DNA from: RGIG4079 sp045646905
Lineage (GTDB): Bacteria; Bacteroidota; Bacteroidia; Bacteroidales; Muribaculaceae
DNA: 15,613 bases
Direction of reading: 5' to 3'
NCBI GenBank assembly: GCA_045646905.1
Contig: JAZRLP010000020.1
Span: forward strand, 1 to 15,613
Shown: piece by piece, positions 7,742 through 15,335 of the stretch
How the letters are laid out: the number at the start of each line of letters is the position of its first letter
Numbering within the stretch: the first letter of the stretch is position 1
Notes under the pieces: model-generated
What the model was told of the DNA's origin: nothing
What the model saw: only the letters and a program-made list of their open reading frames with translations
The model's database searches: none
Translations under genes and position numbers: made by a program

Positions 7742-8572
7742 ATGAGAGAACTATCTACTATCGACAAACAAATTATTAACAGAATTATTCAGGCTTCTGA
7801 AGAACACGACTTACAAAATCTGCATGTCGCACGATTGCTTCGCAATGAACTAAGTGTATTTGCTGTTGAGTGGAGTGTTCAGCCTTCTAAAATTTCTGTA
7901 TATGCACCACGGCATAATAACAAGCCTGATTTTAATCGTATTCAAAAGAACTATATCGATATTTCATATTTTCTTTATTTAATTGATGAATTGGAAAAAT
8001 GTGGATATATAAAACTTCAATCGGTAATTTCCTCAAATAACTCAAACATTAGAGAACTTTATGATAGAGAGCGATATAAAAAGGAAGGAGATACATACAT
8101 AGAAAAGATTGGGGAAAATATATTAGCATTCATTAGCGTCGATTATAGCTTTTTCAATTTAGATGTTGTGGATTTACTCGAAAAGTATGCTTTCAAAATT
8201 ATTTTTCCTTTACCTTGCCTAAAGGAATTTAAGGATAGAGGTTACTTAACAGAAGAGCAAAAATTTAGAAGAGAAGAAATTGAATTATCCAGAAAATCTG
8301 TAAGCTCAGCAAAATGGGCAACATGGGCAGCTGCAATCGGAACTCTACTTACTGCTATTTCTACTATAAAATCTTGTTCTGATAGTAACGAACTAAATAT
8401 CAATGAAGCAGACTTGAATAAAATTGAAGAGATTGTGAACAAACCAACTCATGTTATAATTGACGACGCTCAGTTTGAAATTACAGATACTATTAAGATA
8501 AGAAGTGTCGATAAAAAAAATCCATTACCTATAAACTTAAATGTTAAGGTAAACCCAACAACACAGCAATAA
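7742..8572 (+). CDS. Unrecognised protein with one membrane segment, inside the R-M operon (276 aa)
   Basis: I do not recognise a family. Residues 1-180 are mostly charged, likely helical, and carry no catalytic motif I can name. Residues about 192-209 (WATWAAAIGTLLTAISTI) are hydrophobic enough for one membrane span, followed by KSCSD and a 60-residue acidic, low-complexity tail. There is no signal peptide, so the N-terminal part probably faces the cytoplasm if the charged flanks set orientation. The start overlaps the operon logic: helicase stop, then TAAGGAGT, then ATG, with AAGGAG only 1 nt from the start, so coupling to the upstream stop is more likely than normal initiation. The next gene begins 1 nt after its stop. 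The gene is AT-rich (17 and 18 G+C of 60 in two hand-counted lines, against 29 of 60 in the following gene), suggesting separate acquisition. A membrane-linked partner or effector of the defence system is an inference only. Confidence 0.8.
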   Translation: MRELSTIDKQIINRIIQASEEHDLQNLHVARLLRNELSVFAVEWSVQPSKISVYAPRHNNKPDFNRIQKNYIDISYFLYLIDELEKCGYIKLQSVISSNNSNIRELYDRERYKKEGDTYIEKIGENILAFISVDYSFFNLDVVDLLEKYAFKIIFPLPCLKEFKDRGYLTEEQKFRREEIELSRKSVSSAKWATWAAAIGTLLTAISTIKSCSDSNELNINEADLNKIEEIVNKPTHVIIDDAQFEITDTIKIRSVDKKNPLPINLNVKVNPTTQQ

Positions 8573-8573
8573 T

Positions 8574-9191
8574 ATGTACGGACTACCACAATCAACTGAG
8601 ATAAAGAAACAACTTCCAAAGAAAGCAATATTTGCGAAGTTTGAGTTGAAGCCCTCACAGCGTGAGAGTTTCGACGCTGATGTCGCTCGTATTGATATTG
8701 TGGCTGTTGTTTCACCCACTACCGTGCCGGCTGTTGCCGAGGGTGAAAACATCAAGGAATTTTATGTGCTTGCAGTGCAATTGAAACATAAAGACTACGA
8801 CAGCAAAAACATCGCTATGCTTTCGCGTCTTATACCTCAAAAAATGGTTATAGCACTACACTTTGAGGAACAAGTGCAGTTCGCAATATCGCACACCAAA
8901 CTTATTACTTCCGATTGGAAATCTCTATCTCCCGAATTGTCATTCCTCTCTCTACATGGGCTTACCCTTGACTCTATATGGGATAACATTGTAATCTCTA
9001 TCGGAGATATACATATCGAGGGCGAAAACACCCTTTCGGAGCAAATCAAAATAGAAGATGTAAGAGTCAAATTAAAGGCTCAAATCGCTACTTTGACACA
9101 GAAACTCAACAAGGAAAAACAATTTAATCGGCAGATTGAAATAAATGCTGAAATTAAAGCACTAAGAAAACAACTTCTCAACCTGAAATAA
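8574..9191 (+). CDS. DUF4391 domain protein (type III R-M associated)
   Basis: The N-terminus (MYGLPQSTEIKKQLPKKAIF, then KFELKPSQRESFDADVARI) is what I remember as the hallmark of DUF4391. That family has no known biochemical function but repeatedly sits between an SNF2 helicase and type III mod/res genes. Residues about 1-150 form the domain. Residues about 155-205 are rich in Lys, Glu, Gln and Leu with heptad-like spacing and probably form a coiled coil, which suggests assembly with a partner. No signal peptide, membrane segment or nuclease motif is visible. Its ATG follows the previous stop as TAATATG, a spacing suited to translational coupling. A structural or adaptor role in the complex is a guess. 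Confidence 0.85.
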   Translation: MYGLPQSTEIKKQLPKKAIFAKFELKPSQRESFDADVARIDIVAVVSPTTVPAVAEGENIKEFYVLAVQLKHKDYDSKNIAMLSRLIPQKMVIALHFEEQVQFAISHTKLITSDWKSLSPELSFLSLHGLTLDSIWDNIVISIGDIHIEGENTLSEQIKIEDVRVKLKAQIATLTQKLNKEKQFNRQIEINAEIKALRKQLLNLK

Positions 9192-9204
9192 AATAACTCA
9201 AGAT

Positions 9205-11220
9205 ATGGAACTCAAGAAAATGGAACTTACTTCGGCTTCAGGACACGATATAAATCTTGAAGTATTATATCAAATCATGCCCTCGGCTTTTACCGAAGTG
9301 CGTGACGAAAAGACCGGTGAAATTTCTCACAAGATAAATTTCGATACTCTGCGTGAACTTCTTGGCGATAACGCCTACGAGGGAGCAGATGAAGAATATG
9401 GCTTTAAGTGGGTAGGTAAAAACGCTGCTCGTCGTGAAGCTGCCCGACCTATCAATAAAACTCTTCGCCCTTGTCCCGAAGAAAGTGTTGATTGGGAGAG
9501 TACCCAAAACCTCTATATTGAGGGGGATAATCTCGAAGTATTGAAACTACTTCAAAAATCATATCTTGGTAATATCAAAATGATTTATATCGACCCACCT
9601 TATAATACAGGTAATGACTTTGTCTATCGGGATGATTTTGCAATGGATAAAGACGGCTATGACCGTACAGCTGGTGATGTAGATGAACTTGGTAACCGTT
9701 TCCGTAAAAATGCTGACGGAAATGCCCGTTTCCACTCTGATTGGTGTTCTATGATTTATGAACGCTTACTCGTTTCTCGTTCTCTACTTTCAGATGACGG
9801 AGTAATCTTTATTTCTATTGGAGTTGAAGAGTTGCAAAATCTTAAGGCTATATGCAATGAAGTATTTGGCGAAAATAACTTTGTAGAAATTTTTTCTTGG
9901 GTAAAAACTTCCACACCTCCTTCTTTAGCGACTAAATCAAGAAAAACGAATGAATATATTATTTGTTACGAAAAAAATAAGTCTGGCATTCAATATAATG
10001 GGGAACCTTTAGATGGTGGAGACCAGCCGTTATTGAATTCAGGAAATCCAAAAAGCATTCTTCTTTTCCCTAAGGATAAAGTATATTTCAAAGAAAGTAA
10101 GTTCCCTAATGGCATATATGAACCTCATTGTACTGACAAAGTCGAATTACTTGATAGGATTGAAATTGTAAATGGATATTCAACTACTGATTTTCGTTTA
10201 CGAGGAGAATTTAAGTGGTCACAAGACTTCTTTAATCAAGAAGTTTTAGATGGCACCACTTTCATTATCAAATCCGAACTACTTTCAGTCAGATTTATAA
10301 GAACTGGAGAGGGATATAAACGACCTACTAATTTCATTAAGGAACAGTATACATCTCCAACTATTGATAAGCCTCAAAACAATGTTGGGACAAATGAAAC
10401 AGCAAGTTCACATCTTAATTCTTTAATGGACGGATTAGATGTATTTTCATACCCTAAACCAGTAAGTTTAATTCAATATCTCACTAATTTTATCTGTAAA
10501 GATTCTGATATAGTGTTAGATTTCTTCTCTGGTTCAGGAACTACTGCTGAAGCTGTATTTTCTCATAATCTTTACTTTAATAAAAATCTAAATTGGATTT
10601 TAATTCAGCTGCCAGAAAACTTAGATGAAAATCTGAATAATGCTGACGCTAACACGAAATTAGTTATTCAAAATGGAATTAAATTTTTAGATACTTATAA
10701 TAAGCCGCACTTACTGACTGAATTAGCAAAAGAGCGTATTCGTCGTTCTGGAAAAATTATAAAGGATAACGCTCTTTCACAAGATAAGAGTCTTGATACA
10801 GGCTTCCGTGTATTCAAGTGTGATGATAGTAATATGCAAGATGTATATTTTACACCGTCAGATTATTCACAAGATTTGCTTTCAGGTCTTATCGACAATG
10901 TAAAAGATGAACGAAATGACCTTGATTTGCTTTTCGGCTGTATGCTCGATTGGGGTGTGCAACTTTCACTTCCGTTAAGCAATATCGAAGTGAACGGAAA
11001 GAAAATCCATATCGTGAATGACGGCGACCTTGTGGCATGCTTTGAGAAAGACATCGACGAAGAAATTATATCAGCTATTGCTGAGCAATTACCGCTCCGT
11101 GTTGTATTCCGTGATAGTTGCTTTAGCGACGCTCCATTGAAGATGAATTTGTTTGAAATCTTCAAACAAAAATGTGGCTGGAGCGAAGAAATTGTTAAAA
11201 ATAGAGTTCATGTAATTTAA
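9205..11220 (+). CDS. mod: Type III restriction-modification DNA methyltransferase (Mod)
   Basis: This is an S-adenosylmethionine-dependent N6-adenine methyltransferase of the beta class, expected to modify one strand of an asymmetric site and to supply target recognition to the Mod-Res complex. The catalytic motif IV is DPPYNTGNDF at 130 onward, and the AdoMet motif DFFSGSGTTAEAV is at 439 onward; motif IV before motif I is the beta order. The 671 residues fit the family. Residues 1-110 carry the conserved lead-in ending LYIEGDNLEVLKLLQKSY. The target-recognition region (about 230-420) is far more AT-rich than the ends: 15 G+C of 60 at 10441-10500 against 32 of 60 at 9421-9480, suggesting exchange. 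An in-frame Met at 9220 is an alternative start. No repeat tract of the phase-variable kind is seen. It lies 13 nt after DUF4391 and 11 nt before res. Confidence 0.95.
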   Translation: MELKKMELTSASGHDINLEVLYQIMPSAFTEVRDEKTGEISHKINFDTLRELLGDNAYEGADEEYGFKWVGKNAARREAARPINKTLRPCPEESVDWESTQNLYIEGDNLEVLKLLQKSYLGNIKMIYIDPPYNTGNDFVYRDDFAMDKDGYDRTAGDVDELGNRFRKNADGNARFHSDWCSMIYERLLVSRSLLSDDGVIFISIGVEELQNLKAICNEVFGENNFVEIFSWVKTSTPPSLATKSRKTNEYIICYEKNKSGIQYNGEPLDGGDQPLLNSGNPKSILLFPKDKVYFKESKFPNGIYEPHCTDKVELLDRIEIVNGYSTTDFRLRGEFKWSQDFFNQEVLDGTTFIIKSELLSVRFIRTGEGYKRPTNFIKEQYTSPTIDKPQNNVGTNETASSHLNSLMDGLDVFSYPKPVSLIQYLTNFICKDSDIVLDFFSGSGTTAEAVFSHNLYFNKNLNWILIQLPENLDENLNNADANTKLVIQNGIKFLDTYNKPHLLTELAKERIRRSGKIIKDNALSQDKSLDTGFRVFKCDDSNMQDVYFTPSDYSQDLLSGLIDNVKDERNDLDLLFGCMLDWGVQLSLPLSNIEVNGKKIHIVNDGDLVACFEKDIDEEIISAIAEQLPLRVVFRDSCFSDAPLKMNLFEIFKQKCGWSEEIVKNRVHVI

Positions 11221-11231
11221 TTCGTGTTGTT

Positions 11232-14200
11232 ATGAAACTCAAATTTAAGCACCAAACTTTTCAGCGTGACGCAGCTCGTGCAGTTACCGACATATTCGTC
11301 GGACAACGCAAAAGCGACGGCTTTGCATATCGCTTTGACGAGGGGCGTACAAATTCACAACAAACCCGAATTAACGCCGAACTCACAGCATTTCGCAACG
11401 AGCCTATTATGCTCGATCGCGACTCGCTCGTTCAGAATATTCGTGAAATTCAAATGAGCCAAGACCTCGAACCTATTACCGGTATCGTGGGAGAGGGTTT
11501 GAATTTTACTATTGAAATGGAAACAGGTACAGGTAAGACCTATACCTACATTAAAACGATGTATGAACTCAACAAAATTTATGGTTGGTCTAAGTTTATC
11601 ATCGTTGTGCCAAGTATTGCTATTCGTGAGGGTGTTGTGAAGAGTCTTGAAATTATGCAAGACCACTTCGCCGAAGAATATGGTAAACGAATGGAGTATT
11701 TTGTTTACAATAGCGATAACCTAACTAAAATTGACTCTTTTGCTCTTGATCCAAGTCTTCATGTTATGGTCATCAACACCCAAGCTTTTAATGCTCGTGG
11801 TGAAAATGCTCGTCGTTTTACTTCTCGCTCCGATAAAGGTTTCGGCTTTCGTATTCCTCGTGATGTGATAGCAGCCACAAATCCGATTTTGATTATTGAC
11901 GAACCTCAAAGCGTTCTCGGTGCTGACCGCAATAATGCTACTCGCCAAAAATTAAAAGAGTTTAATCCTCTTTTCTCGCTATTATATAGTGCTACACACC
12001 GTAAAGATGATATTTACAATCAAGTGTATCGTCTTGACGCTATTGACGCTCTTAACAAGAAACTTGTTAAGAAAATTGAAGTTCTCGGTGTGAAACAACA
12101 AGGCTCGACTGCGACAAATGGCTTTCTTTACCTTGATAAAATTGTTCCCGGCAAGAATGGTGCAGCTCCACAAGCAAGAATTAGTTTTGATGTAAAAACT
12201 TCATCAAGTACAAAACAAATCACCAAACTTGTTGGAGAGGGTTTTAATTTGTTTGAAAATAGTGGCGAACTTGAAGAATATCGCCATGGATATATTATTG
12301 ACCGCATTGACGGAGTAAACGGATTTATACATTTGCTCAATGATACAACTCTTACTGAGGGCGAAATGGTTGGGGCTGTCAATGAGGAACTTATTCGCAG
12401 GATACAAATTCGTGAGACTATTCGTGCTCACATTGAGCGTGAACGCTCACTTTATCCAAAAGGGATAAAGGTGCTTTCTCTTTTCTTCATTGACCATGTA
12501 GAAAACTATCGCATCTATGAAGCCGGTGGTACAAAACTTGGACGATTTGCCGAAATCTTTGAAGAAGAATATATACGAGTTATGCAAGAAATGCAGCCTA
12601 CATTTGCTGATGAACAATACTTACGTTATGTTTCAAGCATTGATGTAGGCAAAACACATCAAGGATATTTCTCGCGAGACAAAAAAGGTAATTTCGTCAA
12701 CTCAAAAGTTGAACGAGGTACAACAGATAGTGCCGATGTGGACGCATACACGCTTATTATGAAAGATAAGGAAGCATTGCTATCTCTTGACCCTCGTGTT
12801 AAAGGCTCTCAAGTTCGCTTTCTATTCTCTCACTCGGCATTGAAAGAGGGTTGGGATAATCCGAATGTGTTCCAAATATGTACGCTCAAAAACTCCGATA
12901 ACGAAAATAAAAAGCGTCAGGAAGTTGGTCGTGGTATGCGTCTTTGTGTAAATCAACAAGGCGAACGACAAGATGAAGATTTGCTCGGTTCGGCAGTATT
13001 TGACACAAATATCCTCACTATTATCGCAAGTGAAAGTTATGAGGATTTTTCAAAAGGATTGCAAGACGAAATTGCACAAGCAATTTCTACTCGACCAATC
13101 ATTGTTACGGCAAACCTTTTCGACGGAAAGACTATCGTCTTTGCTTCGGGAGAAAAGAAAACTCTTTCAACTTCACAAGCCGTTGAAGTTCATGAAGAAC
13201 TTATATCTAACGGCTATGTAAAGAAAGGAAAACTTACTCAAAAATACTTTGAAGATAAGAAACAAGGAACACTTGACTTTGGCGACTATAATGACGCAAA
13301 AGAGAGTATTGTTTCTGTGCTTGACAAAGTATTTAATCCTGATGCAATTAAGGTTGATAATGCTCGTAAACATCGTGAAGCGAAGTTTGACGAAAACAAA
13401 TTCAAAAAGAAAGAGTTCCAAGAACTATGGAAACGTATTAACACTCGCACCTTCTACACTGTTGATTTTGAAACAGACGAGCTTATTAAAAATTCTATCA
13501 AGGCTATCGATGATAATTTAAGTGTTACAGAAATTCGTATTGTCGTTGGCTCAGGAACTCTTGAATCTATCCGAGACAAAGAATCATTGCTAGCAGGTAC
13601 AGCAATGACAGCAGGAAAGGTTCGTACTATCCATGTAAATGAAGCAGTAGGCGACAATGTGAAATATGACCTTGTGGGGCGTCTTGTAGAAAGTTCAGGC
13701 CTTACTCGTAAAGCTATTGTAGAAATCCTTACTGGAATAAAACCAGGAACTTTCCACCAATTTAAGCTCAACCCTGAAGAATTTATCATCAAGGTGGGCA
13801 AAATTATTGAGGAAGTTAAGGCTATTGCCGTTATCAAGCATATTGAATACCACAAATTAGATGATACTTTCGATGAATCGATATTCACTGAAAGCACTAT
13901 TCGTGGTAAACTTGGCGAAAATGCTATTGAATCCGTTAAATCATTATATGATTTAGTTGTGGTTGATAGCGTTGGTACAGAAAAACCATTTGCCGAACAA
14001 CTCGAACGACAAGAAGATGTAGAAGTTTACACCAAACTGCCACGAGGATTTTATATCAATACACCAATGGGACACTATAATCCCGACTGGGCTATTGTTT
14101 TCCGTGAGGGAAGTGTAAAACACATCTATTTCGTTGCTGAAACTAAGGGTAAAACCGATTTAGAGGTTAAGTCGGCTAATTTGCGTGGCGTTGAAGATTC

Positions 14201-14306
14201 TAAAATTGAATGTGCGAGAAGACACTTTGCTTCATTTTCAGGAGAAAATATCAAATTTGGTGTCGTTTCATCGTATGGAGAACTTAGCCAACTTATCACA
14301 AAGTAA
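11232..14306 (+). CDS. res: Type III restriction enzyme subunit, helicase-nuclease (Res)
   Basis: Res is the ATP-dependent motor and nuclease that, bound to Mod, cuts DNA after meeting unmethylated sites. Visible parts: an N-terminal block typical of the family (MKLKFKHQTFQRDAARAVTD), Walker A METGTGKT at 96-103, Walker B box DEPQ at 223-226 in place of DEAD, motif VI QEVGRGMRL near 563-571, and a C-terminal PD-(D/E)xK nuclease site with PD at 951-952 and ETK at 970-972. The length of 1024 residues is usual, and all motifs are intact, so the enzyme should be active. It follows mod by 11 nt and surely shares its transcript. Codon use is like the ends of mod, not its AT-rich middle. Confidence 0.95.
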   Translation: MKLKFKHQTFQRDAARAVTDIFVGQRKSDGFAYRFDEGRTNSQQTRINAELTAFRNEPIMLDRDSLVQNIREIQMSQDLEPITGIVGEGLNFTIEMETGTGKTYTYIKTMYELNKIYGWSKFIIVVPSIAIREGVVKSLEIMQDHFAEEYGKRMEYFVYNSDNLTKIDSFALDPSLHVMVINTQAFNARGENARRFTSRSDKGFGFRIPRDVIAATNPILIIDEPQSVLGADRNNATRQKLKEFNPLFSLLYSATHRKDDIYNQVYRLDAIDALNKKLVKKIEVLGVKQQGSTATNGFLYLDKIVPGKNGAAPQARISFDVKTSSSTKQITKLVGEGFNLFENSGELEEYRHGYIIDRIDGVNGFIHLLNDTTLTEGEMVGAVNEELIRRIQIRETIRAHIERERSLYPKGIKVLSLFFIDHVENYRIYEAGGTKLGRFAEIFEEEYIRVMQEMQPTFADEQYLRYVSSIDVGKTHQGYFSRDKKGNFVNSKVERGTTDSADVDAYTLIMKDKEALLSLDPRVKGSQVRFLFSHSALKEGWDNPNVFQICTLKNSDNENKKRQEVGRGMRLCVNQQGERQDEDLLGSAVFDTNILTIIASESYEDFSKGLQDEIAQAISTRPIIVTANLFDGKTIVFASGEKKTLSTSQAVEVHEELISNGYVKKGKLTQKYFEDKKQGTLDFGDYNDAKESIVSVLDKVFNPDAIKVDNARKHREAKFDENKFKKKEFQELWKRINTRTFYTVDFETDELIKNSIKAIDDNLSVTEIRIVVGSGTLESIRDKESLLAGTAMTAGKVRTIHVNEAVGDNVKYDLVGRLVESSGLTRKAIVEILTGIKPGTFHQFKLNPEEFIIKVGKIIEEVKAIAVIKHIEYHKLDDTFDESIFTESTIRGKLGENAIESVKSLYDLVVVDSVGTEKPFAEQLERQEDVEVYTKLPRGFYINTPMGHYNPDWAIVFREGSVKHIYFVAETKGKTDLEVKSANLRGVEDSKIECARRHFASFSGENIKFGVVSSYGELSQLITK

Positions 14307-14307
14307 T

Positions 14308-14397
14308 ATGGATAACGAAGATTTAAACGAATACTTGGAATGTACTTGTGGGCGTTGCGATGACGAACGCTCACAAGTTGCTATATATGCGAGTTGA
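14308..14397 (+). CDS. Possible 29-codon ORF after res, with a CxCxxC motif
   Basis: An ATG sits one nt after the res stop (TAATATG, the same junction as at 8570-8576). It opens a 29-codon acidic peptide, MDNEDLNEYLECTCGRCDDE, ending RSQVAIYAS. Cys12, Cys14 and Cys17 give a CxCxxC pattern that could bind metal. However, codons 13-24 coincide with a 13-bp hairpin that may be the operon's 3' structure, so the reading frame may be accidental. It could also be the stub of a lost gene. Confidence 0.3.
   Translation: MDNEDLNEYLECTCGRCDDERSQVAIYAS
14344..14378 (+). terminator. Large hairpin at the end of the R-M operon
   Basis: ACTTGTGGGCGTT (14344-14356) pairs with AACGCTCACAAGT (14366-14378): 13 pairs including one G-T, with a 9-nt loop. 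No T run follows (next bases TGCTATATATG), so it is not a classic terminator. It may still protect the 3' end or slow transcription before the convergent dipeptidase gene. Confidence 0.45.
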
Positions 14398-14423
14398 AGC
14401 GTTTAGGTTGTTGAGGGGAGAGT

Positions 14424-15086
14424 TTAGAAGTCGATTGAACGGAAGTGGGTGCGCATGTATCGTTTTGAGTAGTGTTGGAAGTGCCACCATTCGCAGCGGT
14501 AGGTGTGGAAGCCGGCTTTGCGCATTACTTTGCGTAGGAGTTGGCGGTTATCGTAGGCTTCTTGGCTTAGTTTCCCATTTTTGAGATTGTATTTCTCGTT
14601 GTCGATGTGCGACATTTCTGAAAATTCGTCAAATCCTGCTCCCATGTCGAGTGGTGTGCCGTTGTGGAGTATGGTGACATCGACGGCGCATCCGTAGTTG
14701 TGATAGCCTCCACCATTAACAGGTTTTGCAACATATTTGCTGAATTTTGTGCCTTGCACCTTTTCATACATCATGCGTTGGGCGCTCAATGGGCGTGCTG
14801 CATCGTAGATGACGAGGGTGTATTGGGGGTTAATCTCTTTGAGGTATTTTTGTGCGTTAATGACCATCTTGGCAATCTCGGGGCGAAGGTAGGCTTTGTA
14901 TAGGTCGCCATACATGTTTTTGCCCATAAAGTTGTCGGTTGATGAGTATTTGAGGTCGACTTGTATGGTGGAGTCGAGTGTCTGCACATCGACAAATCCC
15001 ATTTTGGCAAATTCTTTGTCGTAGTCAACTGCCCTCATGGTGGCGATGCTACATATGATGAGGAGTATGGTGAAAAGTCGTTTCAT
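14424..15086 (-). CDS. Secreted D-alanyl-D-alanine dipeptidase (VanX/DdpX type, peptidase M15D)
   Basis: A zinc dipeptidase that cleaves D-Ala-D-Ala or related peptidoglycan-derived D,D-dipeptides. The frame stays open upstream to 15377, but the start at 15086 is correct: it gives a clean signal peptide (MKRLFTILLIICSIATMRA) and sits just inside the promoter at 15102-15132. The 220-residue protein carries the family zinc ligands in order: His129 and Asp136 (GYHNYGCAVD), Glu199 and His202 (EWWH). It also has Arg98 (YDAARPL), matching the transition-state arginine of VanX. Export to the periplasm suggests a housekeeping role in using or recycling wall peptides rather than vancomycin resistance; no vanH, vanA, or regulator genes are near. 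It is convergent with the R-M operon and appears monocistronic. Confidence 0.93.
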   Translation of the reverse strand: MKRLFTILLIICSIATMRAVDYDKEFAKMGFVDVQTLDSTIQVDLKYSSTDNFMGKNMYGDLYKAYLRPEIAKMVINAQKYLKEINPQYTLVIYDAARPLSAQRMMYEKVQGTKFSKYVAKPVNGGGYHNYGCAVDVTILHNGTPLDMGAGFDEFSEMSHIDNEKYNLKNGKLSQEAYDNRQLLRKVMRKAGFHTYRCEWWHFQHYSKRYMRTHFRSIDF

Positions 15087-15101
15087 GATATGAGTTTTGT
15101 G

Positions 15102-15132
15102 CAAAGGTAGGTTTAAAAACTGAATATGCAAA
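15102..15132 (-). promoter_or_regulatory. Full Bacteroidetes promoter of the dipeptidase gene
   Basis: On the minus strand TTTG (15132-15129) is followed by exactly 19 nt and then TACCTTTG (15109-15102), matching TTTG-N19-TAnnTTTG. Transcription should start near 15095, about 10 nt before the ATG at 15086. Confidence 0.85.
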
Positions 15133-15201
15133 AAATAGCTGTGCCAAAATTGTGAATGGAAAGTTGTTCTCACGCTGTAAGGCGCAGAAACTCGCAGAGG
15201 G

Positions 15202-15335
15202 TTTTGGACAGAATGACAGAAGGGACATGTTTTTTCTTTATCCCTGTGTGTATTAATCCCCTCAGTCGCTGAGCGACAGCCCCCCTTGGAAAGGTGGGCA
15301 GCTGTGGCCCTTGTGGGATTTTTTGGACAGAATGA
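15202..15335. repeat. Intergenic repeat cluster framed by 15-bp direct repeats
   Basis: TTTTGGACAGAATGA occurs identically at 15202-15216 and 15321-15335, 119 bp apart. Between the copies lie a 6-bp inverted repeat around one base (15265-15270 with 15272-15277) and an imperfect hairpin (15279-15282 with 15296-15299 and 15284-15287 with 15291-15294). No gene is seen between 15110 and 15342. The cluster looks like the folded dispersed repeats common between Bacteroidales genes. Confidence 0.6.

Noticed and set aside
13454..13897. A 147-codon antisense frame within res
   Set aside because: It is a shadow of the res reading frame, with Ser/Ile/Leu-rich composition typical of antisense frames.
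4491..14306. DISARM or BREX system
   Set aside because: The SNF2 helicase and methyltransferase recall DISARM, but no DUF1998 or separate PLD gene is present, and BREX marker genes (pglZ, brxC) are missing; Mod and Res fit type III fully.
14424..15086. Vancomycin-resistance cluster suggested by the VanX-like gene
   Set aside because: No vanH, vanA-type ligase, or two-component regulator is near, and the protein has a signal peptide, unlike cytoplasmic VanX of resistance clusters.
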